Of a stretch of DNA of 28,942 bases, positions 23,663 to 28,942 are shown in pieces. Under the pieces are notes generated by a model, which ran no database searches, was not told where the DNA came from, and saw only the letters and a program-made list of their open reading frames with translations. A program made the translations under genes and the position numbers. The stretch comes from JBBDXA01 sp040902585 (lineage in GTDB: Bacteria > Planctomycetota > Phycisphaerae > Phycisphaerales > Phycisphaeraceae), in the NCBI GenBank assembly GCA_040902585.1, contig JBBDXA010000124.1, forward strand, positions 1 through 28,942, given 5' to 3'. Positions within the stretch are counted from its first letter, which is position 1; every line of letters begins with the position of its first letter.

Positions 23663-23756
23663 GGAGCAAGCGATTCGTATGCGTGAAAATTATGGGGTCG
23701 ATTCAGATTCTCCTGCCTGCTGCTGCGGCCTTCATCATTCTTCCTCCTCCCTTCTC

Positions 23757-24251
23757 CTACCTTCCCGCCATCGCCCGCAGCATCGCCGGCGTCGCGATCC
23801 AGAGCAGCTTGCCGACGCGAGCCTTCCCTTCATTGATCGGCGTTTCTACGGCGATGCATCCGGCCTTCTTCATCTGAATAAACCCCGTCGGCTGTACTCC
23901 GGTACACAGAATCTCCGCCAGTGAACTCAACTGCGGCTCATGGCCGATCACCATGACGACTTCCTCTTCCATCTTCCGCAGCTCGCGCAGCACGTCTTCG
24001 AGCGGGCCCATGCCCAGGGCGCTGCACACGCGAGGCTTCACATCGAACACATCGCCGACAATCTCCGCTGTCTGCATCGCCCGCACCAGCGGACTGTTCA
24101 GGATCACATCAGGCCGCGGCGCGATACAGGACAAACCCACGGCCGCCTCGCGCGTCTTGCTTTTGCCTTCATCGGTCAGCCGGCGTGAGTCATCCGTCCC
24201 GTCAGGCCCGCGATCTTCAGCGATTCCGTGGCGAAAAATGAGTAACTGCAT
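23757..24251 (-). CDS. sixA: SixA-type histidine phosphatase
   Basis: A 164-aa histidine-phosphatase-fold protein of the SixA kind, which removes phosphate from phosphohistidine domains. It shows the catalytic FRHG (residues 6-9, His8), R25, NSPLVRAMQTAE (52-63, Arg57) and GHEPQLSSLAE (103-113, His104), all intact and at family length. The ATG at 24251 is chosen because it directly opens the MQLLIFRHG strand; the frame is open 22 codons further but that part is AT-rich and unlikely. There is no strong Shine-Dalgarno. It is divergent from the gene at 24329 across a 77-base AT-rich spacer. SixA is normally tied to histidine-containing phosphotransfer proteins, none of which is in the window. 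Confidence 0.9.
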   Translation of the reverse strand: MQLLIFRHGIAEDRGPDGTDDSRRLTDEGKSKTREAAVGLSCIAPRPDVILNSPLVRAMQTAEIVGDVFDVKPRVCSALGMGPLEDVLRELRKMEEEVVMVIGHEPQLSSLAEILCTGVQPTGFIQMKKAGCIAVETPINEGKARVGKLLWIATPAMLRAMAGR

Positions 24252-24328
24252 CAAAAAGCCAATCAGACAGATGTTTAATATATTGTTTCGTGTATTGGCC
24301 TCGTTGTAAAGTCTCATTCTCGATTCAA
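24252..24328. promoter_or_regulatory. AT-rich divergent promoter region
   Basis: A 77-base spacer between divergent sixA (-) and the 24329 gene (+), much richer in A/T than its surroundings. For the plus strand, TTGTTT (24284-24289) followed after about 16 bases by TGTAAA is a loose -35/-10 pair; for the minus strand, TATATT-like boxes near 24278 are possible. GCCAAT (24259-24264) and ATTGGC (24294-24299) form a spaced inverted repeat that could be an operator. These are weak signals. Confidence 0.35.
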
Positions 24329-25396
24329 ATGGACATTATCCGAACCAAAGTGTTTGCCAAAGTCGAGCGAGCGGTCGCCCTCGAGGTGTTGCTTGCCGAT
24401 CGCCGGCGTGGGTTGCCCATCCTTTTCGCGATGGTGGATCGCGTGGGCGGGAAGATCTCCGGGTGTGAGCGCGCTGGAAAGAGGCTCAGCGGGCAGCTTT
24501 GTGAAGGAAGACACGCGGGGCAACCCTGTCTGTCGAATTTTGCCGAGGGATACCGCGCGATGTCAGAAAAGGACATCGACGTTTGCGTTAACGGCTTCGC
24601 CAAGTCGCTTCCCTGTGAGTTCGGCTGGATAATGTCGGTTGACGATCATGCGGCTTTCCTCGCGGAGTTTGGCAGTAGCGTTCGGAAGGTCGATCAGAAC
24701 ACATTTCTGCCTGCGACCGCAAGAGCATTCGCATTCGGTGGGGTGTGGGCCACAATGGCAATTGATGTGAAGACACTTCACCTCGATCATTCGTTGTCGG
24801 AGATATCCGGCGATGATGCGCAGCAGCCGTTCAAGACGAAGAGTTGGTCGTTCATCCACTTCTGGCTCAATAGGCACGAGCAAACGAAGATCACCTCATT
24901 GAGCAAAGGTGTGGAACGTGATGTCGAGCCGCACGTGCAGGCGCTTGTGAACTCTGTGCAGTCGCGGGGAATTGAGACAATGAGTTCACTGTACGCACCG
25001 CGTGTCACGCTTTCGGGTCCGGTCCGCAAGTGGCTCAAGATGCTGGGCTACACGCGCAACAAGGCGGCGAGCGAGCCGCGGCTGACGGTATTCGACAAGC
25101 CCACGCTGCGCGGCAACTTGATTCGCATCGATGCCGACGCTGGGGGGCACGGCGACCTCATTCCCTACATTGAAATCTGCGTCCAGGGTGCGGGCTTCCA
25201 GTCGCCGCGACTCACGATTGTGAAACCTGACTGCATCACGACAGATGAATCTCTCACCGCGCTCCTGGAGCAGCATGGCGACGACGTCCGGTATTTCGAA
25301 AAACATATCGCTCCAGCGTACGACAACGCCTTAGGCGACTGCCACCCGACCGTGACGCGGCTGATGCGTGAGCAGCAAATTCGTCAGGTCCGATGA
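24329..25396 (+). CDS. Unrecognised protein
   Basis: About 355 aa from the ATG at 24329. I recognise no family. The product is soluble, with no signal peptide or membrane segment, and His/Asp-containing stretches (LPCEFGWIMSVDDHAAFLAE, IHFWLNRHEQTK) without a known motif. Start choice is open: an ATG at 24560 has GAGGGA nine bases upstream and would give a 278-aa protein, and the first 77 residues look less protein-like. Base and codon use are less GC-rich than the panC, ruvC and moxR genes, which suggests acquired DNA. It is divergent from sixA and convergent with the amidotransferase gene, with a 26-base gap. Nothing around it predicts its job. Confidence 0.6.
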   Translation: MDIIRTKVFAKVERAVALEVLLADRRRGLPILFAMVDRVGGKISGCERAGKRLSGQLCEGRHAGQPCLSNFAEGYRAMSEKDIDVCVNGFAKSLPCEFGWIMSVDDHAAFLAEFGSSVRKVDQNTFLPATARAFAFGGVWATMAIDVKTLHLDHSLSEISGDDAQQPFKTKSWSFIHFWLNRHEQTKITSLSKGVERDVEPHVQALVNSVQSRGIETMSSLYAPRVTLSGPVRKWLKMLGYTRNKAASEPRLTVFDKPTLRGNLIRIDADAGGHGDLIPYIEICVQGAGFQSPRLTIVKPDCITTDESLTALLEQHGDDVRYFEKHIAPAYDNALGDCHPTVTRLMREQQIRQVR

Positions 25397-25422
25397 GAGT
25401 AGCCAATAGAGGGGTTGTGCGG

Positions 25423-26133
25423 TTACCGCTTGTCAATGGCAAAGAGCAGCGTCGCGATATTCTCGCAAAGGCGGTCACCGAGTCTGCGGTAGGGCGGGAG
25501 GTAGTTCTTCGCGAGATCGACGATCGTCTCGCTCTTCTCGCCGGCTTTGGTGACGAGGCTGTCGCGGCTCATGGTGGCGATCGCGGCGGCGTCCCACTCG
25601 AAGTGATACTGGAAGGCGTAGGTGGTCAGGCCGACGCGGAACGCCTGAAGCCGCGCCATCGTCGAACCCGCCAGTGGCACGCCTTCGGCCGGCAGGGCGG
25701 CGACTTCCTGGCCGTGCAGGTGAAACTGCGTGGTGTCCCACGGGATGCCGGCGAGGATCGGGTCGGTCGTGCCCGCGAAGGCGAGCTTGATGTTCTTCCA
25801 GCCGACCTCGGGCTTGGCCATCGGCGCGACTTTGCCGCCCAGGGCCGCGGCGATGAGCTGGGCGCCGAGGCAGATGCCGACGATGGGCAGGCCGGCGTCG
25901 TGCGCCTGTTTGATGTAGGCGAGTTCGGCGTTCATCCACGCATGCTTGTCGGCTTCATCCACATTCGCCGCCCCGCCCAGGATCAGGATGCCGTCGACAT
26001 CGTCGAGATCAGGCGGAACGGCATCGCCCGCGAAGAGCTTGATCGTCCGCAGTTGGCAGCCATGCGCCTGTAGCGCCTGGCCGAGCAGGGCGGGCGCTTC
26101 GTGCGGTTCGTGCTGGAACACAATCAGAGCCAT
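25423..26133 (-). CDS. Class I glutamine amidotransferase (GMP synthase-like)
   Basis: A 236-aa stand-alone class I glutamine amidotransferase-like protein. The nucleophile elbow GICLGAQ is present with Cys88, and the second half of the triad is H177-x-E179 in FQYHFEW. IPWDTTQFHLHGQEV is typical of the group often annotated as GMP synthase glutamine-amidotransferase domain proteins or gamma-glutamyl hydrolases. Such stand-alone proteins act on glutamine or gamma-glutamyl compounds; the substrate is unknown. Unlike the GATase-like domains in the two membrane VWA proteins here, this one keeps its catalytic cysteine. The ATG at 26133 has no obvious Shine-Dalgarno. Confidence 0.93.
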   Translation of the reverse strand: MALIVFQHEPHEAPALLGQALQAHGCQLRTIKLFAGDAVPPDLDDVDGILILGGAANVDEADKHAWMNAELAYIKQAHDAGLPIVGICLGAQLIAAALGGKVAPMAKPEVGWKNIKLAFAGTTDPILAGIPWDTTQFHLHGQEVAALPAEGVPLAGSTMARLQAFRVGLTTYAFQYHFEWDAAAIATMSRDSLVTKAGEKSETIVDLAKNYLPPYRRLGDRLCENIATLLFAIDKR

Positions 26134-26211
26134 GGGTGGGACTCAGCGAGCGGGGCGGGTGAATGAGCAAGTCTCGCGGAAACGGGTGCAAAACTCAAGC
26201 GGAGGGGGAGG

Positions 26212-26400
26212 GAAATCTCAAAGACAAAGATCCAAATCACAAACAAATCTCAAGGATCAAATCGCAAAGCAGGAAACGCTTCTGGCGTATGGTGGTTGCA
26301 CGGCAAGGCGACACCACACGGGAGGCGATTCAGATTTGAATTTTTGAGTTTGAAGATTGGAGCTTGTTTGAGATTTGGAGCTTACGTCTTTGAGATTTCA
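26212..26400. repeat. Long AT-rich imperfect inverted repeat upstream of ruvC
   Basis: The left arm (about 26212-26270, beginning GAAATCTCAAAGAC) is the near-inverse of the right arm (about 26333-26400, ending GTCTTTGAGATTTC). Aligned as a hairpin, roughly 50 bases pair with modest mismatch around a GC-richer loop of about 60 bases. Both arms are made of AAATCTCAAA-like words. It stands between the divergent amidotransferase and ruvC genes and resembles the hairpin at 18761-18893 in design, not in sequence. Confidence 0.75.
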
Positions 26401-26421
26401 CTCCGCCACTGCTCGTCGCCT

Positions 26422-26427
26422 TATACT
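26422..26427 (+). promoter_or_regulatory. Possible -10 box of ruvC
   Basis: TATACT lies six bases before the ruvC ATG at 26434. If it is a real -10 box, transcription would begin at or next to the start codon and the mRNA would be leaderless, in line with the missing Shine-Dalgarno. No -35 box is found at the normal distance (TTGAGA at 26390-26395 is 26 bases away). Confidence 0.3.
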
Positions 26428-26433
26428 CTCCTC

Positions 26434-26928
26434 ATGCTTCGCGTGATGGGTATCGATCCTGGTCTGCGGCTCACCGGTTACGCGGCGGTCGATCTGCCCA
26501 AGGGCGCGATCGAGCCGCAACTGATCGAGGCCGGCGTGATCCGCCTGACGGTGAAGACTTCCATGGAAGCCCGGCTCGGGCAGCTTCACGCGGAACTGAG
26601 CGATCTTCTGGACGCGCTCAAGCCCGGCCGACTGGCGGTGGAGAAACTTTACGCCCACTACAAGCATCCGCGCACGGCGATCCTCATGGGCCACGCACGC
26701 GGTGTGATTCTCCTTTGCGCGGCGCAGCGGAAGATCGAAGTGGAACACCTGCCTTCGACGGAGGTGAAAAAGGCGATGACGGGCTACGGCCACGCGTCCA
26801 AGGAGCAGATGCAGCGGGCGGTGCAGGCCCAATGCAATCTGCCCGAGCTGCCCTCGCCGCCGGACGTGGCGGATGCGATTGCCATCGCCCTGACCAGCGC
26901 CCGGCGGTTGGCCCTGCGCGAAGCTTGA
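26434..26928 (+). CDS. ruvC: Holliday junction resolvase RuvC
   Basis: A 164-aa Holliday-junction endonuclease that cuts recombination intermediates after RuvAB branch migration. It starts MLRVMGIDPGLRLTGYA and keeps the four acidic catalytic residues: Asp8 (GIDPG), Glu70 (LAVEKLY), and Asp144 and Asp147 in SPPDVADAIAIAL. The HARGVILLCA and VKKAMTGYGHASKEQM stretches are also typical. Length is normal. The ATG at 26434 is preferred; an ATG at 26446 would remove four residues before the catalytic strand. There is no Shine-Dalgarno. ruvA and ruvB do not follow in this window. Confidence 0.96.
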   Translation: MLRVMGIDPGLRLTGYAAVDLPKGAIEPQLIEAGVIRLTVKTSMEARLGQLHAELSDLLDALKPGRLAVEKLYAHYKHPRTAILMGHARGVILLCAAQRKIEVEHLPSTEVKKAMTGYGHASKEQMQRAVQAQCNLPELPSPPDVADAIAIALTSARRLALREA

Positions 26929-27070
26929 AAAGCGGAATCCGGAATCTGAGATTTCAAGCCTGCATCTCGAAAAGTGAGAAGTGAAAAGAATGTCAGATTT
27001 GATTTGCCCGCGCGGCAATCAAATCGTTCTCTTCAAGCAGCGACATCAATCGTTCGAGAAGGAGGCAATC
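26929..27070. other. Spacer with degenerate short-word repeats
   Basis: The 142 bases between ruvC and the small membrane protein hold GCGGAATCC/GGAATCT and AGTGAGAAGTGAAAAG words, related in style to the AATCCGC words before 13883. At its end is the perfect AAGGAGG (27059-27065) of the next gene. No gene is supported here. Confidence 0.5.
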
Positions 27071-27259
27071 ATGAAAACGATTCTTTCGTATCTGGCTTGG
27101 GCAGTTTGTGCGGCGATCATTCTTTTTGCCGTGGCGAATCCGCATAACGGCATCGTTTACGACAGCCCCATGTCGGTCGTCGGCGTGACGCTGATCGGCC
27201 TGGGGCTCTGCAAGATGGCACACGAACGCCGCGCCGCGGACAACGCGTCGGGCGAATAA
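27071..27259 (+). CDS. Small two-helix membrane protein
   Basis: A 62-aa protein with two hydrophobic stretches: about 5-23 (LSYLAWAVCAAIILFAVAN) and 33-48 (PMSVVGVTLIGLGLCK), then a short basic/polar tail (HERRAADNASGE). It is most likely a small inner-membrane protein; I do not recognise its family. It has the strongest ribosome site in the window, AAGGAGG at 27059-27065 with five bases to the ATG, which decides the start. The frame is open 30 codons further up but that part lacks a ribosome site. Its mRNA would converge with the UspA-type gene at a gapped hairpin. Confidence 0.75.
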   Translation: MKTILSYLAWAVCAAIILFAVANPHNGIVYDSPMSVVGVTLIGLGLCKMAHERRAADNASGE

Positions 27260-27290
27260 AAGGAACAGAACAACTATTCCGATGATAGGG

Positions 27291-27335
27291 GTAAGGCCGG
27301 NNNNNNNNNNGGCCCCCCGGCCTGTTTTGTGGCGT
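27291..27335. terminator. GC hairpin interrupted by an assembly gap between convergent genes
   Basis: AAGGCCGG before the gap (27293-27300) is inverted as CCGGCCT after it (about 27316-27324), followed by GTTTTG. Read on the plus strand this looks like an intrinsic terminator for the small membrane protein gene; the same stem could serve the convergent UspA-type gene. Ten N (27301-27310) hide part of the loop. Confidence 0.5.
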
Positions 27336-27368
27336 CCTGCGCGAGGCGGCCCATGCCGCGGCGCCCGA

Positions 27369-27884
27369 TCAGTACGGCGTCGCCATCGGTTCCTTCCATT
27401 GTTTCCGGTGAGCGTGCTGGACCTTCTCGTTAGACGGAACGACGAGCACCGGCTTGTTGCTGCGGCGCAGCACGCTTTCGGTGACGGTGCCGACGATCAA
27501 CTCATACAGCCGCCCGTGCCCGTGCGAACCCATCACGATCATGTCGATCGGCTCGGAGTCGAGCAGGTCGAGGATCACGTCAACCGGCGAACCTGCCAGA
27601 AACGTCACCTTCGTTTCGATCATCTGCGATTGCAACGTCTGGGCCAGGTCGTGGGCCTGCTTCAGTTCCTTCGGATACCGCGACGCGGCGTCGGTGAAGG
27701 GATCGGATGACGGCACATTCTCCGGCACGTAGGCAACCTCGCCCACGCTGGCGTAGTTGACCATCTCCGGCACGGTGTGCAGCAGATGAACGCGGGCACC
27801 CCATGCCTTTGCCAGTTCCCCGGCTGTGTCGATCACGCGCGGCGTGACATCGGAAAAATCGATTGGCACAAGAATCGTCTTCAT
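27369..27884 (-). CDS. Universal stress protein (UspA family)
   Basis: A 171-aa single-domain universal stress protein. The first strand is MKTILVPIDFS with Asp9. The ATP-binding motif G-x2-G-x9-G-(S/T) is complete: G119-SH-G122 then G132-T133 (GSHGHGRLYELIVGT), followed by PVLVVP (145-150). This points to an ATP-binding type. Length is slightly above the usual 140-150 because of an insert at about 40-75. AAGGAGG (27891-27897, minus strand) sits six bases before the ATG, a strong site. USPs are usually induced by stress or growth arrest; no regulator is nearby. Confidence 0.95.
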   Translation of the reverse strand: MKTILVPIDFSDVTPRVIDTAGELAKAWGARVHLLHTVPEMVNYASVGEVAYVPENVPSSDPFTDAASRYPKELKQAHDLAQTLQSQMIETKVTFLAGSPVDVILDLLDSEPIDMIVMGSHGHGRLYELIVGTVTESVLRRSNKPVLVVPSNEKVQHAHRKQWKEPMATPY

Positions 27885-28024
27885 GGCGAACCTCCTTGAG
27901 AATGGGCAACGGACCGCCCTTGGTAGGCCGGGCGAGGCTGTCGCCGGGAGTCAGTTGTTCAGGAGAGACGGGTTACTCAGGTAACGCTAGGCGCGCTGGG
28001 CGGGCATGTCACGTGAAAATGAAA

Positions 28025-28052
28025 AACGGGCAGCCGATGAGGGCTGCCCGTT
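28025..28052 (-). terminator. Intrinsic terminator (minus strand)
   Basis: An 11-bp perfect stem AACGGGCAGCC (28025-28035) / GGCTGCCCGTT (28042-28052) with a six-base loop. On the minus strand the stem is followed by TTTTTCATTTTC, a proper U-tract. It lies 85 bases after the stop of the gene entering from the right, so it should end that transcript. On the plus strand there is no good T-run. Confidence 0.85.
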
Positions 28053-28096
28053 GGCGTTTGAATTCAACTTCCGCTGCCGAAGGGCCGTTCGGTAAG

Positions 28097-28133
28097 ACCC
28101 TCCCCCGGCCCCTCCCTAAGAGGGAGGGGAGTT
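28097..28133. repeat. CCCCTCCCT/AGGGAGGGG palindrome, copy 2
   Basis: The second copy of the 37-base element at 17693-17729, in the same orientation, differing only in a few positions (Gly-loop AAG for GGA and one G in the left flank). It stands between the stop codon of the right-edge gene and its terminator, so it would be part of that mRNA's 3' end. Confidence 0.85.
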
Positions 28134-28136
28134 GGG

Positions 28137-28942
28137 CTACTGCTTCGGGGGCGTCGCTTCGCGGACCACCGCGCCGTGTTCGTCGCTGAGCACGAGGATG
28201 GAGAACTTCTGCACGCTGTCGATGTCGCTGGTGTTCAGCGAGGTGTAGTCGAAGCGGCCGCGCAGGTCGGTGTAGCCATCCTTGTAGAACTTCACTTCGC
28301 CGTTGCCGGTAAGGGCATAAACCTTCACGTAGGTCCGCGGCAGAGCCTTGGCGCTGGCGGCCTGCGTCACGCGGACCTGGCCGTAATTCTCGATGACCTG
28401 CACGGTCATTGCGTTGCTGTAGTAGGCCGCGGACTTGGTCTGGCCGCCGCCGACGATCTCGACCAGCACGTTCATCGTGTGGAACTTGTCGGGCAGGTTG
28501 ATCGTGGTCTTCGTCGCCTTGTCGTTGAGGTTGATCACCTGTGAATCGTTCGGCTTGATGTAGCTGAACTCACCGCTGAACGACTGCACAAACGGGTTGC
28601 GGCTGAACAGCAGCTCGACATCCATCAGGTAATAGTTCACGCGGACCTGCTTCAGGTTCTGGTGCGTGATGTTGATCTTCTTCGCTTCCACGTTGAAGTC
28701 GAAGTTCGGCTCGGTCGCCGCCAGGGCCGTCTGCTGCTGATCGCGATCGTCCTTGTCCACGGCGGCGACGGCCGCGGTGCCGCCCTGGATCTCATCGAGC
28801 TGCTTGCCGGCCGCGACGAACAGCTCGCGCCAGCGATCGACCGGATGGTTCTTGTACTGCTCGACCATCGCGCGGGCGACTTTCAGATCAAGGCTGTAGA
28901 AGTCGAGATAGGTCGCCATCAGGTCGTACTGCACCCTGGTGG
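28137..28942 (-). CDS. C-terminal part of a larger conserved protein (cut by the window edge)
   Basis: About 268 codons with a TAG at 28137-28139; the frame is open to the window edge. A GTG at 28934 could be read as a start but has no ribosome site, and the content (a helical start, then beta-rich repeats) looks like the end of a long protein. Residues counted from 28934 show an acidic linker with DDRDQQQTALAATEPNFDF at about 61-79, then beta segments (VRVNYYLMDVELLFSRNPF, VLVEIVGGGQTKSAAYYSNA, DGYTDLRGRFDYTSL) and an end SILVLSDEHGAVVREATPP. I recall very similar C-termini in large planctomycete and relative proteins of unknown function. No signal or membrane segment is in this part. Confidence 0.8.
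   Translation of the reverse strand, partial: TRVQYDLMATYLDFYSLDLKVARAMVEQYKNHPVDRWRELFVAAGKQLDEIQGGTAAVAAVDKDDRDQQQTALAATEPNFDFNVEAKKINITHQNLKQVRVNYYLMDVELLFSRNPFVQSFSGEFSYIKPNDSQVINLNDKATKTTINLPDKFHTMNVLVEIVGGGQTKSAAYYSNAMTVQVIENYGQVRVTQAASAKALPRTYVKVYALTGNGEVKFYKDGYTDLRGRFDYTSLNTSDIDSVQKFSILVLSDEHGAVVREATPPKQ

Noticed and set aside
21586..23877. Plus-strand 763-codon frame across panC and the glycosyltransferase gene
   Set aside because: panC on the other strand is unmistakable; the plus frame is a composition shadow.

Overview
The window is GC-rich bacterial DNA, most probably from a planctomycete (Planctomycetota, perhaps Phycisphaerae-like). I infer this from a MoxR / DUF58 / BatA-type VWA cluster linked to a giant PQQ-propeller protein and a DUF4175-like membrane protein, from MqnP-type UbiA and SixA genes, from many start codons without a Shine-Dalgarno, and from spacers full of palindromes and short-word repeats. 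Two runs of exactly ten N (2928-2937 and 27301-27310) show that it is a scaffold, and both sit inside palindromes.

Layout. 1-671: a less GC-rich left edge with one doubtful ORF. 672-16324 (+): a six-gene block of MoxR AAA+ ATPase, soluble DUF58/VWA protein, BatA-type membrane VWA protein, 1845-aa secreted protein with two PQQ-like propellers, a second membrane VWA protein whose VWA domain is interrupted by a transmembrane hairpin, and a DUF4175-like membrane protein. 16463-17649 (+): GrpB-family protein overlapping a possible PD-(D/E)xK nuclease-like protein. 17809-20632 (+): ABC ATPase and its permease. 20663-23625 (-): UbiA-family prenyltransferase, PanC and a GT4-like glycosyltransferase. 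23757-24251 (-): SixA phosphatase, divergent from an unrecognised gene (24329-25396, +). 25423-26133 (-): class I glutamine amidotransferase. 26434-26928 (+): RuvC. 27071-27259 (+): a 62-aa two-helix membrane protein. 27369-27884 (-): UspA-type protein. 28137-28942 (-): the C-terminal part of a larger conserved protein, cut by the window edge.

How the genes work together. The first block is the most interesting part. Positive-inside reading of the membrane segments puts both membrane VWA domains, the propeller protein and most of the DUF4175-like protein in the periplasm, with MoxR and DUF58 in the cytoplasm. MoxR ATPases paired with VWA proteins act elsewhere as remodelling or metal-insertion chaperones, so a MoxR-driven envelope machine is a reasonable inference, but its substrate cannot be read from the sequence. 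The remaining genes are mostly housekeeping (pantothenate synthesis, quinone prenylation, recombination, export).

Non-coding structure. The spacers hold several repeat families: a palindrome (arms GAGCACC...GGTGCT) seen as six full or partial copies, one of them inside a coding sequence; a second palindrome (CCCCTCCCT...AGGGAGGGG) seen twice; 7-10 nt tandem words next to start codons; and two long AT-rich imperfect hairpins. No tRNA, rRNA, CRISPR array, IS element or phage gene was recognised.
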